Source: Ferdinandcohnia salidurans (GTDB lineage Bacteria > Bacillota > Bacilli > Bacillales > Bacillaceae_L). From it: DNA of 64,000 bases. The notes beneath the pieces are model-generated. The model was not told the origin of the DNA. It was given only the letters and a program-made list of their open reading frames with translations, and searched no databases. The stretch covers positions 496,001 to 560,000 of the forward strand of contig NZ_JBHUEK010000007.1 of the NCBI RefSeq assembly GCF_042680725.1. The letters are read 5' to 3'. This document shows, piece after piece, positions 1 to 9,666 of the stretch. How positions within the stretch are numbered: position 1 is the stretch's first letter; each line of letters begins with the position of its first letter. The position numbers were made by a program, and so were the translations under genes.

Positions 1-115
1 ATTCTTCGGTTGTTACTTTGAAATCTACTCTTATAAACAATAACTCATCATTTAGCTCTTCATGGTAATCTGTAATATTCAATTTATAATCATCTAAGTA
101 TATTTCGGTAACCAT
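1..115 (-). CDS. DUF3219 (YkvR-like) protein, 5' part only
   Basis: The first 38 codons of a minus-strand gene run off the left edge. The start codon follows GAGGAG at a normal distance. The visible peptide begins MVTEIYLDDYKLNI and resembles, from memory, the start of the small Bacillus YkvR/DUF3219 proteins, which have no known function. It starts 3 bases after the stop of the methyltransferase gene, so the two are probably translated from one message. Only about 40 percent of a typical family member is visible, so the family call is tentative. Confidence 0.55.
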   Translation of the reverse strand, partial: MVTEIYLDDYKLNITDYHEELNDELLFIRVDFKVTTEE

Positions 116-117
116 TA

Positions 118-720
118 TCAGCACTCCTCTTTATCATTTTTTATTTCCATTACGATGAATAATCCTCTATAGAATTCTTTACGATCCATAATTATTAATC
201 CATTATCTTTAACGAGTTTTTCAGTTTCCCGATTTAGACAACAGCCATCACAAACTTTATTCCAAGCAGGAGTAAGCCAATCCTGTAGTTTTGATAGAAA
301 TGGATTTCTCATTTTCACATGTTCAAACATGAGAATTGTTCCATTTGGTTTGCAAACCCTTTTCATTTCAAGTATCGCTTTTTCAGCGTCTGGAATCGTG
401 CAAAATACAAGCGTGGCAACTACGGTATCAAATGTATCATCTTCAAAAGGTAAGTTCTCAGCACCCGCTTGCACAATTTCAATCGGCACAGTAGCATGTG
501 ATTTATTTTCAAAGGCTCTGCCCGACATCTGTGGATTAGGTTCGATTGCTGTTACACTGTGAACGTCCCGGTAAAGCGGGAAATTAATCCCTGTTCCTGA
601 ACCAAGTTCAAGTACTTGTCCAGTTGCTTTGTTGAGCAAATGGCTACGAATCGAGCTGAACTTTCTTTTTTCAAGTGGTTTCATAAAAAAATCGTATAGC
701 GTTGGAAATAGCGTACTCAT
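118..720 (-). CDS. Class I SAM-dependent methyltransferase
   Basis: A 200-residue cytoplasmic methyltransferase of the UbiE/Methyltransf_11 type. The SAM-binding motif I (VLELGSGTG) lies near residue 35, an acidic motif II (AIEPN) follows, and a post-motif region (LPFEDDTFDTVV) lies near residue 95. The C-terminal half carries a cysteine-rich CDGCC stretch typical of the small Bacillus proteins sometimes annotated as phospholipid methyltransferases. I chose the ATG at 720 because GGAG lies 10 bases before it; an upstream ATG at 744 has no such site. The stop is followed at once by the DUF3219 gene, so the two form an operon. The substrate cannot be read from the sequence. Confidence 0.8.
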   Translation of the reverse strand: MSTLFPTLYDFFMKPLEKRKFSSIRSHLLNKATGQVLELGSGTGINFPLYRDVHSVTAIEPNPQMSGRAFENKSHATVPIEIVQAGAENLPFEDDTFDTVVATLVFCTIPDAEKAILEMKRVCKPNGTILMFEHVKMRNPFLSKLQDWLTPAWNKVCDGCCLNRETEKLVKDNGLIIMDRKEFYRGLFIVMEIKNDKEEC

Positions 721-858
721 TCTCTCAACTCCATTGGCCTTCAATACTTTAATTATATAATAATTGGGATACGGATTTCGAATAATTGGTATGCACTAGG
801 AACATGTAATGCTAAAATGGGTAAGATAAAAATAAGATTGGTTAAGGAGTTGTATGTT

Positions 859-1182
859 TTGAGATTCCAGTGGAATTTAATTTTAGGACTTTTATTTGCA
901 CTTATTGTAGCAATCTTTGCGGTAGTGAACGTGGATTCTGTTCGAGTTAATTATGTTTTTGGTTATACAGAAATCCCACTTATTTTAATTATTTTGGGTT
1001 CAGCTTTACTAGGTGGCTTAATCGTGGGCATGTTTGGTATCCTTCGTCAATATAGGCAGCAACGTCAAATTAAAAAGCTAGAGAAAGAAATTGAGCAACT
1101 TAAGAGTGCGAAAGTTGAGGAAACACCAGTAGAGACAAAAACGGAAGTAAATACAACTGAAAAAGCAGAAAGTGAAAAATAA
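859..1182 (+). CDS. LapA-domain (DUF1049) membrane protein
   Basis: A protein of about 107 residues with two transmembrane helices (roughly residues 5-27 and 40-62) joined by a short loop, then a basic coiled-coil-like segment rich in K, E and Q and a T/E-rich tail. This is the layout of the LapA/DUF1049 family (YrvD in B. subtilis). LapA helps lipopolysaccharide assembly in Gram-negatives; the role in Bacillus is unknown. AAGGAG at 844-849 fits the TTG at 859; the ATG at 817 has no ribosome binding site and would add 14 residues. A strong hairpin terminator follows directly, shared with the convergent helicase gene. Confidence 0.75.
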   Translation: MRFQWNLILGLLFALIVAIFAVVNVDSVRVNYVFGYTEIPLILIILGSALLGGLIVGMFGILRQYRQQRQIKKLEKEIEQLKSAKVEETPVETKTEVNTTEKAESEK

Positions 1183-1208
1183 GGAAAGGTGCTTACCTTT
1201 CCTTTTTT
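1181..1208. terminator. Bidirectional terminator between lapA-like gene and yjcD
   Basis: Ten-base-pair stem (AAGGAAAGGT / ACCTTTCCTT) with a four-base loop, followed by TTTTTT on the plus strand and by a T-rich tract on the minus strand. It lies exactly between two convergent stop codons. Confidence 0.85.
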
Positions 1209-1210
1209 CG

Positions 1211-3409
1211 TTATTTTACCTGCACCCCATCTGCCGGCTCCAATAACCCCATTTCTAAGCAAGTTTCAAGTAGCAATGCTTTTCGTTCTTTCTGAAATTG
1301 AATTTCAATTCTTTCACCAGTTACCGACATAATCGTTCCGTGACCAAACACACGATGCTTTACAGCCATACCCTCTTCGATATCGTCTTCCTTTTTAATC
1401 GCATTTGGATTATATGGTACGACCGTGTTTTCACGTACCCGCTTTTTCTTTTGTTCTGCTTGTTCTACTCTAACCGGTGGAGAGATAATATTTTTTACAT
1501 TTGCGACAAATCGTGAACCTGTAACGTCTTTTCCATTTTGTTTTTTATAAGATAAAAGTTCGAGTTCCTGTTCCGCTCGCGTCATTCCCACATAAAACAA
1601 CCGGACTGCTTCTTCCATTAGACTACGGTTGCCCTCTTTATATGAATTAATCTCATCATGTGAAGGAACTACTCCTTCGATCAGATCAATCATATACACT
1701 TTTTTAAACTCAAGCCCCTTTGAACTATGAAAGGTAGAAAGGGTGATGGCATCTTTATTTTTATTAAACTTCGAGGCTTTTAATAGATTTTCCAGATGCT
1801 TTAGACGTTCAGCGAATTGTTCCATAGTTTCAAGCGTATCAGCTATTTCCTCGAGTGTTTGGAGCACACTGAATAAATAATCCGTTTTAAATCCAAGCTT
1901 CTTACTCATTTCTTTTAGTGTTTTATCATAGCCAAGTTGATTTCTTATTAGCTTAATCGCCTTAAGTGGTTTTGCCCCCTTCATTTGTTGGAAGGTTTTT
2001 TTGCATGCTTGAATTTGTTTTATTTGATAGTCTTTTAACCCTTTATTTTGTAGCAGTCGCTCGAAGATGGATTCAGTTGGCTTCTTTTTTGCTAACTCGA
2101 ACAATTGTTCCCTTGATAGAAAAAAACCACATTTCGTATATATTTGTTCAAAAATATCGATTCGTTTATCTGTAAACGTCATCCTCATAAAATTCAATAT
2201 ATCTTTAACGACCCAATGTGAGAAGAAACGATTATCTGAATCCTTAATATAAAAAGGAATTTGATTCCGATCAAGCTCATTGATTAACATAATTGAAGAT
2301 GAATTATTCCGATATAGTACAGCGACATCCTTCTTCTTGTCGACACGATCAATTTCTTGGACAATGTATTTTGATTGAAAACGATAATCCTCAAATTGTT
2401 TAATCTCAATTGGCTTATTATGGGGATTTTTGGTGAACATATTCTTATCGTAGCGGTCTTTATTTCGCTTAATAAAACGATTAGCAACATGAACAATATC
2501 CTTAGACGAACGGTAGTTCTGTTCCATTTTAAGGATAACTGCGTTTGGATACACGTTTTTAAAATCAAGCAAATACTTCGGCTCCGCTCCTCGCCAAGAA
2601 TAAATTGATTGATCATCGTCTGCCACAACATATAAGTTTTGGTGAGGCTTCACTAGCTTTTCAATAATCGCATGCTGAACAAGCGAGGTATCTTGGCTTT
2701 CATCTGTTAGGAGGTAATCATAACGATTTTGATATTTCCGTAGAATCGTTTCATCATTTGAAAATGCATCATTCGCAATCGTAAGCATATCATCATAATC
2801 AAGTAAAAGAGATTTTAGATTTGCATTTTTTATCTTTTCATATTCCTCAAAAATGGCTTCGACAAATGGAATATCACACTCAATCTTATTCCACTCATCA
2901 CGAGGAAGTAGCTTGTTCTTAATATAGCTAATATAGGTAGTTAATTCTTCAAGCTGTTCTTCCGTAATGTTCTCACCATTCAACGATTTAAAAATTTGCC
3001 GTAACAGTCTTTTTTTATTAGGCCCACCATCTTGATTTCCTTCAATTAATTGATATGAAATTTGCTGTTTATACACATAATCCCGTACAACCTGGAATGC
3101 CAAACTATGAATGGTTGAAAAATCCACTGAATCTACTGAGTGCTCTGGGAAGAAGCGAGAAAATCGTTCTTTCATGTCAGCCGCTGACGCGCGGCTAAAG
3201 GTTACGGCCTTAATTCGTGAAGGATGTACTCCTTCTTCTTCAATTAAATATCCGATTCTCATAATTGTAGTGGTCGTTTTACCCGAACCAGGTGACGCTA
3301 ATAAGAGCAAAGGTCCCCTTGTATGAAGAACGGCCTGTTTTTGTACATTATTTAATTGGACACCAAGCTGTTCCTTCTTTCGATGAAAAAAGCTTTCCCC
3401 TTTATTCAT
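1211..3409 (-). CDS. yjcD: UvrD/PcrA-like superfamily 1 helicase (YjcD type)
   Basis: A 732-residue SF1A DNA helicase. Walker A (LLLLASPGSGKTTTT) is near residues 35-50, motif Ia follows, the Walker B region reads LLTDESQDTSLVQ, motif III is DDDQSIYSWRGAEP, motif IV is MEQNYRSSKDIV, and motif V/VI is TFHSSKGLEFKKV...VGMTRAEQ. It should be an ATP-driven 3'-5' translocase acting in repair or recombination, like PcrA/UvrD. The length and the short C-terminal domain fit the B. subtilis YjcD group better than PcrA itself. GGAGGTGG precedes the ATG. It stands alone, convergent with the LapA-like gene and divergent from fumC. Confidence 0.85.
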   Translation of the reverse strand: MNKGESFFHRKKEQLGVQLNNVQKQAVLHTRGPLLLLASPGSGKTTTTIMRIGYLIEEEGVHPSRIKAVTFSRASAADMKERFSRFFPEHSVDSVDFSTIHSLAFQVVRDYVYKQQISYQLIEGNQDGGPNKKRLLRQIFKSLNGENITEEQLEELTTYISYIKNKLLPRDEWNKIECDIPFVEAIFEEYEKIKNANLKSLLLDYDDMLTIANDAFSNDETILRKYQNRYDYLLTDESQDTSLVQHAIIEKLVKPHQNLYVVADDDQSIYSWRGAEPKYLLDFKNVYPNAVILKMEQNYRSSKDIVHVANRFIKRNKDRYDKNMFTKNPHNKPIEIKQFEDYRFQSKYIVQEIDRVDKKKDVAVLYRNNSSSIMLINELDRNQIPFYIKDSDNRFFSHWVVKDILNFMRMTFTDKRIDIFEQIYTKCGFFLSREQLFELAKKKPTESIFERLLQNKGLKDYQIKQIQACKKTFQQMKGAKPLKAIKLIRNQLGYDKTLKEMSKKLGFKTDYLFSVLQTLEEIADTLETMEQFAERLKHLENLLKASKFNKNKDAITLSTFHSSKGLEFKKVYMIDLIEGVVPSHDEINSYKEGNRSLMEEAVRLFYVGMTRAEQELELLSYKKQNGKDVTGSRFVANVKNIISPPVRVEQAEQKKKRVRENTVVPYNPNAIKKEDDIEEGMAVKHRVFGHGTIMSVTGERIEIQFQKERKALLLETCLEMGLLEPADGVQVK

Positions 3410-3555
3410 GTTAGCCCACCTCCTTCTTACTCAAAATACAATTATAAAGTCTATTATTTTTATTGACAAGGATGTTGAAATCAAAACAAGCTATGACATA
3501 AAACAAGGGAATAATAGGTACTTTATAGAGAGAAGAAAAATTGAGGTGATTTATC

Positions 3556-4944
3556 TTGGATTATCGAATTGAAAAAGACACCATGGGCGAAATTAAGGTT
3601 CCAGCTGATGCATACTGGGCTGCCCAAACCCAACGAAGCAAAGAGAACTTTCGGATTGGGACGGAAAAAATGCCGCAAGAAGTGATTGAGGCCTTTGCGA
3701 TTTTAAAACGAAGTGCCGCCATAGCAAATGAAAAGCTAGGGAAGTTAAATGCAAATAAAACAAAAGCGATTATTTACGCGTGTGATGAAATTTTATCAGG
3801 GAATATATACGACCATTTTCCGCTCGTTGTATGGCAAACAGGAAGTGGTACGCAAAGTAATATGAATGTAAATGAAGTTGTTGCTAACCGGGCTAACAAA
3901 TGGTTAAAGGATAACGGGATTGGTGAACGAATACACCCAAATGATGACGTCAATATGAGCCAAAGCTCCAATGATACCTTCCCAACCGCAATGCATATTG
4001 CGGGTGTGAAAGCAATTCATGAACGCCTTCTTCCTGCTATTAAAAAGTTACAAACCACATTAGAAGAAAAGGAAAAGGAATTTGCTAACATTGTAAAAAT
4101 CGGAAGAACCCATCTACAAGATGCTACTCCATTAACACTCGGTCAGGAAATAAGTGGCTGGGTCCACATGTTGAAACGATCTAAAGAAATGATTAAGGAG
4201 TCTACCGAAAAAATGCTCGCCCTTGCGATTGGTGGGACGGCAGTAGGTACGGGCATTAATGCTCACCCAAAGTTTGGGGAGAAAGTAGCGAAGGAAATTG
4301 CAGAACATACGGCGTTTGGCTTTTATTCATCCGAGAATAAATTTCATGCGTTAACAAGTCATGATGAAATCGTATTTGCTCACGGAGCTTTAAAAGGATT
4401 GGCAGCTGACTTGATGAAAATGGCCAATGATGTCAGATGGCTTGCAAGTGGGCCACGTTGTGGGATCGGTGAAATAACAATTCCGGAAAATGAACCCGGT
4501 AGTTCGATTATGCCAGGGAAAGTAAATCCGACCCAAAGTGAGGCACTTACAATGGTTGCGGTTCAAGTCATGGGAAATGATGCTACAATTGGAATCGCAG
4601 CAAGCCAAGGAAATTTTGAACTTAATGTGTTTAAACCAGTGATCATTTATAATTTCCTTCAGTCCGTTAGACTTTTAGCTGATTCGATGGAATCGTTTAA
4701 TACCAACTGTGCCGTTGGGATTCAGGCAAATGAGGCAGTTATCTCTAAATACCTGCAAGAATCTTTGATGCTTGTTACGGCATTAAATCCACATATCGGC
4801 TATGAAAAAGCAGCTGCGATTGCGAAGCATGCTCATAAAAATGAGATCTCTTTGAAAGAAGCAGCCTTACAGTTAGGAATTTTAACAGAAGCCGAGTTTG
4901 ATCAATATGTAAAACCTGAAGAAATGGTACATCCAAAGGAATAA
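3556..4944 (+). CDS. fumC: Fumarate hydratase, class II
   Basis: A 462-residue class II fumarase catalysing reversible hydration of fumarate to L-malate in the TCA cycle, a cytoplasmic homotetramer needing no iron-sulfur cluster. Family marks are the Thr/Ser-rich substrate region GSGTQSNMN near residue 98, the SSNDTFP motif near 138, GRTHLQDATP near 185 and the signature GSSIMPGKVNP near 320. The length is standard for the family. The start is TTG, set by GAGGTGAT at 3543-3550; in B. subtilis the gene is called citG. Monocistronic, ending in a clear terminator. Confidence 0.97.
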   Translation: MDYRIEKDTMGEIKVPADAYWAAQTQRSKENFRIGTEKMPQEVIEAFAILKRSAAIANEKLGKLNANKTKAIIYACDEILSGNIYDHFPLVVWQTGSGTQSNMNVNEVVANRANKWLKDNGIGERIHPNDDVNMSQSSNDTFPTAMHIAGVKAIHERLLPAIKKLQTTLEEKEKEFANIVKIGRTHLQDATPLTLGQEISGWVHMLKRSKEMIKESTEKMLALAIGGTAVGTGINAHPKFGEKVAKEIAEHTAFGFYSSENKFHALTSHDEIVFAHGALKGLAADLMKMANDVRWLASGPRCGIGEITIPENEPGSSIMPGKVNPTQSEALTMVAVQVMGNDATIGIAASQGNFELNVFKPVIIYNFLQSVRLLADSMESFNTNCAVGIQANEAVISKYLQESLMLVTALNPHIGYEKAAAIAKHAHKNEISLKEAALQLGILTEAEFDQYVKPEEMVHPKE

Positions 4945-4949
4945 AAAAT

Positions 4950-4974
4950 AGCCTTCCACAATCGGAAGGCTTTC
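4950..4974. terminator. Terminator after fumC
   Basis: Eight-base-pair stem AGCCTTCC / GGAAGGCT with loop ACAATC, T-rich on the plus strand; it can also serve the convergent pepF gene, whose stop codon is at 4979-4981. Confidence 0.8.
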
Positions 4975-4978
4975 TTTA

Positions 4979-6769
4979 TTAGAGGTTGGAAAACTCCTCT
5001 ACTAATTCATTAAATTTCTTTAATGAATTTTCAATTGGATATGGAGTTGTAAGGTCCACTCCGGTTTTTTTCAACAATTCGAGCGGGTAGTCGGAGCTAC
5101 CGCTTTTTAAGAATTCAAGATAAGAAGTGAGTGTTGTTTTGTCCCCTTCTAAAATTTTGGTGGCAATATGAATCGCTGATGCAAACCCGGTTGCGTATTT
5201 ATATACGTAAAATGGTCGATAAAAATGTGGGATTCGGGACCAACCATATTTTACTTCATCATCGAACACAAGTTCCTCACCATGATACTCTCTAAATAAT
5301 CCCTCATATACTTCACTAAACGATTCAACATTTAAAGGCAATCCTTGTTCTGCCATTTCGTGTGTTTTCTTTTCGAACTCTGCAAACATCACTTGGGTAA
5401 AGAAAGTGCCTTTAAATTTATCGATAAAGTGATTGATTAAGTATTTCTTAACCTCTTCATTTTCTTCATTGTTCAATAAGTAGTTGATTAAAAGGACTTC
5501 ATTTACAGTTGAAGCTACCTCAGCGACAAAAATACTGTAACGTGCCGTTATTTGCGGTTGATGCTCAGAGCTTAGCTTACTGTGTACGCCATGGCCACAT
5601 TCGTGAACCAATGTAAACAAACTGTCTAAATCATCCTGATGGTTTAAAAGAATATATGGATGTACACCATACACACCTAGATTATAAGCTCCAGAACGTT
5701 TTCCAGGCGTTTCCCGAACATCGAAATAACGAGATGTTCTAAAATCCTTCAGGGTTTGAATATAATCTTCTCCTAGTGGAGCAAGTGCATTGCACATCAT
5801 TTCAAATGCTTCATCATACGAAATATCCTTCTTTGCCCCACTTACGAGTGGAACACTTAAGTCGTACTGACGAAGCTCATCAAGACCTAATTTTTCCTTG
5901 CGGATGCTTGTGTATTTGTGCAAGGCATTGATGTTTTTCTTTGTTGTTTCAATTAGATTTTCATAGACATCTTTTGGAACATTATCTCCGAACAATGCTT
6001 TTTCAAGTGCAGATGGATAATGACGCATTTTTGAAATGGTCACATTATTTTTAATGGCGGCCGATAAAGTCGAAGCAATTGAATTTTTCAAATGAACATA
6101 TGGCTCATAATAGGCTTTATAGGCTTCTTTTCGCTTTTCGCGATCCTCATCCTCGATCAGCTTTGCATATATTCCTCTCGTTAACTCTACCTTCTCCCCA
6201 TCATCTTTCGTGATCTTTCCAAAGCGAATATCGGCATTATTAATCATACCGTATGTCGTACTTGGTGCAGAAAGAGCTTCGCCTAATTGTGAGAGAATCT
6301 CTTCTTGGTCTTTATTTAAAACATGTGGTTTATACCGGTACGATTCAAGTAATTCTTTTTCAAAGTACTGAAGTCCTTCTTCCTCGGCAATGTAACGCTT
6401 TAACGTTTCTTCCTCTAAGCTTAATAAGAACGGCATGAAAAAGGAATTCTTTGTGCTCACCTTTACACTAAGCTGTTTAGCTCGGTCTAAATATGATTGT
6501 GATTTGGTAACTCGAGTATCTTCATCTACCTTTAGCATGGCATAGGCAAAAAGCTTGTTAAAATGGAAAGATAGTTTTTCACTCAAAGTTAAATACTCAC
6601 ATAACGAATGTCCGTCATGAATATTTCCATCAAATTTTCCTAGCTCTTCCCCCATCTTCTCAATGAGTTTGTAGTCTTCCTCCCATTTACTTAGGTCAGA
6701 ATAGAGGTCATCTAAATTCCATTTTTCTTGTTCAGGCACTTCAGTTCGTGATGAATACGTAGTTGTCAT
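4979..6769 (-). CDS. pepF: Oligoendopeptidase F (M3 family zinc metallopeptidase)
   Basis: A 596-residue cytoplasmic M3 metallopeptidase that cleaves short peptides. The zinc-binding HEXXH motif is seen as LVHECGHGVHS around residue 380, with the downstream glutamate in the ARYSIFVAEVAST segment about 25 residues later, as in the family. The N-terminal oligopeptidase F domain begins with WNLDDLYSD. I took the ATG at 6769 because AGGAG lies just upstream; the longer open frame to 6850 adds 27 residues with no ribosome binding site and no family similarity. In B. subtilis the relatives are YjbG and YtiP type PepF. Confidence 0.93.
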   Translation of the reverse strand: MTTTYSSRTEVPEQEKWNLDDLYSDLSKWEEDYKLIEKMGEELGKFDGNIHDGHSLCEYLTLSEKLSFHFNKLFAYAMLKVDEDTRVTKSQSYLDRAKQLSVKVSTKNSFFMPFLLSLEEETLKRYIAEEEGLQYFEKELLESYRYKPHVLNKDQEEILSQLGEALSAPSTTYGMINNADIRFGKITKDDGEKVELTRGIYAKLIEDEDREKRKEAYKAYYEPYVHLKNSIASTLSAAIKNNVTISKMRHYPSALEKALFGDNVPKDVYENLIETTKKNINALHKYTSIRKEKLGLDELRQYDLSVPLVSGAKKDISYDEAFEMMCNALAPLGEDYIQTLKDFRTSRYFDVRETPGKRSGAYNLGVYGVHPYILLNHQDDLDSLFTLVHECGHGVHSKLSSEHQPQITARYSIFVAEVASTVNEVLLINYLLNNEENEEVKKYLINHFIDKFKGTFFTQVMFAEFEKKTHEMAEQGLPLNVESFSEVYEGLFREYHGEELVFDDEVKYGWSRIPHFYRPFYVYKYATGFASAIHIATKILEGDKTTLTSYLEFLKSGSSDYPLELLKKTGVDLTTPYPIENSLKKFNELVEEFSNL

Positions 6770-6902
6770 CGCAATTCTCCTTTGAATTAAATTGAAATTA
6801 CTTTTATTATGTAAGAAAGAAATATATGATATGAGATAGATATGTTTCATTTTATTGTATATGAATTACATAAATTTGTAAAAAATGAAAGGATGTTCAT
6901 AC

Positions 6903-7688
6903 ATGGCGAACACATTGCCTCATGTAGAGGACTCAGTTGGAACTGTATATCTCCCACCAAAAGGTGATTATGAAACATTTGTTGATGATTCTGACTATGA
7001 AGAGAAGGTTCGAGAATGGGGCCTTTCTGTTAAAAAGGAATACTGGTATAAAGAAAGAACACATCAGCGAATCGTGACAATCAAAGGATATGAGGTGTAC
7101 GGTAAAACTCAAGAACACAATACAATCGTCCTTGAGTTTAAAGATGGGAATCTTACTTGTATTCACCCTGCCTATTTAAAAGAAATGCAGTCTCCAAGCT
7201 TTACAAAAGCCGCTATTTCAGACACAACTGTAACTCAGCCGAAGAAAAAGGAAACGGTGAGCAAGGTAGTTGCTGAGCAGCCGACAACAACTGAAACAAA
7301 TCCAGTAGTTAAAAAGGAACAACCCGAAAAGAAAGCGAAAAAAGAAAAAGCACCAAAAATCGAGCTACCAACAGATAAGGTTCATTTTACCGCTAAGGTC
7401 AAACAATTCGCGTTAACATGGAATCATTTTAATGAGGATAATGATGAAGTCATTGTTCTTGAGAATGTGGTCATTCAGCAAGAAGATCCTCTTGAAATTG
7501 GACTAGCTTGGTGCTCTCATTCAAAGACATTAAAGAAATTAGAGCTTGAACCAGGGAATACCCTTGAATTTGATGCCAAAATCGTGAAAAAGAAACTTGC
7601 AAAAGGCAAGGACGTTGAAGAAGAGTTCATCATTGAGGACCCGGTTCACTATAAAATCAACAACCCGTCAAAACTAAAGAAAAGCTAA
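6903..7688 (+). CDS. Hypothetical protein with a charged linker and two domains
   Basis: I do not recognise a named family in this 261-residue soluble protein. Residues 1-95 form one compact part rich in aromatic residues (KEYWYKERTHQRIVTIKGYEVYG). A low-complexity linker rich in K, E, P and T spans roughly 105-160. The C-terminal part (about 165-250) has alternating beta-strand-like segments (VHFTAKVKQFALTW, VIVLENVVIQ, LEFDAKIVKKK) that could be an OB-like barrel; this is only a guess. There is no signal peptide or membrane segment. AAAGGATG precedes the ATG at 6903; an in-frame ATG at 6885 lacks a site. Divergent from pepF, convergent with the cyclase gene. Confidence 0.7.
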   Translation: MANTLPHVEDSVGTVYLPPKGDYETFVDDSDYEEKVREWGLSVKKEYWYKERTHQRIVTIKGYEVYGKTQEHNTIVLEFKDGNLTCIHPAYLKEMQSPSFTKAAISDTTVTQPKKKETVSKVVAEQPTTTETNPVVKKEQPEKKAKKEKAPKIELPTDKVHFTAKVKQFALTWNHFNEDNDEVIVLENVVIQQEDPLEIGLAWCSHSKTLKKLELEPGNTLEFDAKIVKKKLAKGKDVEEEFIIEDPVHYKINNPSKLKKS

Positions 7689-7719
7689 AAGAGCATTTTT
7701 GTTCTTTTAGCCTTTTTTT
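7684..7719. terminator. Terminator overlapping the stop codons of 6903-7688 and the cyclase gene
   Basis: Stem GCTAAAAGA / TCTTTTAGC followed by CTTTTTTTG on the plus strand. The stem contains the stop codon of the plus-strand gene and reaches into the stop of the convergent cyclase gene, so the two reading frames almost touch. Confidence 0.8.
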
Positions 7720-9593
7720 GTATACTTCTTTTGATAATGTGAGAGTGCCAGTAGCGGGAAAATATATCGATAGCTGTGATAGTGAATATAAAAATCCCCT
7801 GCCATCCCTTGCCCTTTCGGATAGTTTGTCGTCCAGTCATCTCGGTCTACATTTTCGAGAAGAAATTGAATCCCTTTATCAATCGCTTTTGTTCGTTTTT
7901 CACTTGCTGAAATAAGCGCATCCAGCGCCCAGGCGCTATGTGTTAATGTACTTGTTTTTAAAGGAACATATTTATTTTTACTATCGCTCCTACAAGATTC
8001 ACCCCATCCTCCATCCGGATTTTGAATGGATTCAAGCCAGGTAACAGCTTTTTTTATAGCCGAGTACGTTGGTAACACACCAATAGCTCGTAAGCCCGTG
8101 ACTGCTCCCCATGTTCCGTATATATAACAGATTCCCCACCGCCCATACCATGAGCCATCCTCCTCTTGACTTTTTATAAGCCATTTGATGGCCGATTTAA
8201 CGGAAGGATGATCTTTAGGGAGATTTGTATATTTACCAAGATACTCAAGTGTTCGGCCAGTCACATCTGCTGACGATGGATCTGTTAATATATATTCTGC
8301 TTTTTCGATTGGTAACAAGCTTAGTAGTTTACTATCCGTATTTTTTTCAAAGGCGGGCCAACCCCCATCCTCATTTTGCATGGACATAAGCCAATGCAAT
8401 CCTAGTTGCCAAGATTGTCTGTAAATAGGTTCTTTTTTTACCGTTCTTGCAATTGATCGCAGTGAAGAAGTTGTATCATCCACATCTGGATGTAGAGTGT
8501 TCATGTCTGCAAAGCCCCATCCGCCAGGAGGTCCAGTGGGATTCTGGATGGCCCAGTCCCCGTATTTGTAATGTTGACGATCAAATAAATACTGGTTGGC
8601 CTTTTTAATCATTGGATCTGATGCGGGTACCCCTGCTTCTTGTAAGGCATATCCGAGAAGTGAAGTATTCCATATATCAGCAGTAGTATATTGCATATGA
8701 GTATGGCCATTTATTTCGGTTTTCATTGTCTTTAAGCCATTAACAGCATTATTAATCAATGAATGATGTTTAGGATAGCCCAAGGAAAGTAATGCAAAAA
8801 TCATCAGAAATGTGGAACTGAAATATCCTAGAAAAGTTCCGTCAGGCTCTATCCTACGTAGCATGTACTGCTTTGCTTGTTCCAGTGCTACTTGGTGAAG
8901 ATGTGTAGGTAAACCAATTAAACCTTTGATTGCTTGTTGAATTCCTGAATAAAATGACCGCCATTCGGGTGAATGTCGAAAATCAAACATATCTTCTTCT
9001 CTTTTACTGGTTAATTCAGATAAATCAGGACTATTCTTTGTTCTTAGTTGAAATTTTTTATCAGCAAGAATCATAATCGGTGTTAGATTTGCCCTGCCGA
9101 ATTCTGAAAAACTATAAAAATGAACAGGAAACGAAGTGGGAATTAGAATTATTTCAAGTGGTAGCGGGAAAAATGTTGGCCACTTTTGCTGGCCTGTTAA
9201 GGCTAGCATGAATTTTGTGAACATATGGGATCTCTTCAGACCTCCATTTTTCACAATAAACGATTTTGAACGTATCATTCTGGGGTCTGTTTTTTTTATA
9301 AGCCCTGAGTATAGAAGTGCGTAATAAGCCTCCACAGTCGCGGATAAATTTCCATCCCCTTCATCATAAAAAAGTTTCCATGCCCCATTCTCTTCTTGCC
9401 TGCTTAAAATTCGTTCTGTTAATTGTTGAACTAACTTCTCATCATTTATTTCAAGGCTTCTTAATAAGATAATCATATAACAATCGGTTGAAATTCCTGT
9501 TTCAAAGGGATATTTCCATGAGCCATTTGGAGACTGGTCCTTCCTAACTTTTTCAATCAGATCATGTAATTTGTTAGTAACCTTGTCTAACAT
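7707..9593 (-). CDS. sqhC: Squalene-hopene / tetraprenyl-beta-curcumene cyclase family terpene cyclase
   Basis: A 628-residue class II triterpene cyclase. The catalytic DXDD motif is DVDD at residues 370-373. Several QW repeats are visible: QNEDGGW, QEEDGSW and QNPDGGW in the C-terminal half, and QEENGAW and DQSPNGSW near the N-terminus. Such membrane-associated enzymes protonate and cyclise squalene to hopene or, in B. subtilis SqhC, tetraprenyl-beta-curcumene to C35 terpenols linked to spores. Which substrate applies here cannot be told from the sequence. GGGAGGTG precedes the ATG. The gene is divergent from a DUF2515 gene with only 73 bases between. Confidence 0.9.
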   Translation of the reverse strand: MLDKVTNKLHDLIEKVRKDQSPNGSWKYPFETGISTDCYMIILLRSLEINDEKLVQQLTERILSRQEENGAWKLFYDEGDGNLSATVEAYYALLYSGLIKKTDPRMIRSKSFIVKNGGLKRSHMFTKFMLALTGQQKWPTFFPLPLEIILIPTSFPVHFYSFSEFGRANLTPIMILADKKFQLRTKNSPDLSELTSKREEDMFDFRHSPEWRSFYSGIQQAIKGLIGLPTHLHQVALEQAKQYMLRRIEPDGTFLGYFSSTFLMIFALLSLGYPKHHSLINNAVNGLKTMKTEINGHTHMQYTTADIWNTSLLGYALQEAGVPASDPMIKKANQYLFDRQHYKYGDWAIQNPTGPPGGWGFADMNTLHPDVDDTTSSLRSIARTVKKEPIYRQSWQLGLHWLMSMQNEDGGWPAFEKNTDSKLLSLLPIEKAEYILTDPSSADVTGRTLEYLGKYTNLPKDHPSVKSAIKWLIKSQEEDGSWYGRWGICYIYGTWGAVTGLRAIGVLPTYSAIKKAVTWLESIQNPDGGWGESCRSDSKNKYVPLKTSTLTHSAWALDALISASEKRTKAIDKGIQFLLENVDRDDWTTNYPKGQGMAGDFYIHYHSYRYIFPLLALSHYQKKYTKKG

Positions 9594-9666
9594 ATAACAC
9601 CTCCCTTCAACCTACTCCATACATATTCAGCGTAATCCACGAGCATTCATAGAGGAGGTTACACAG

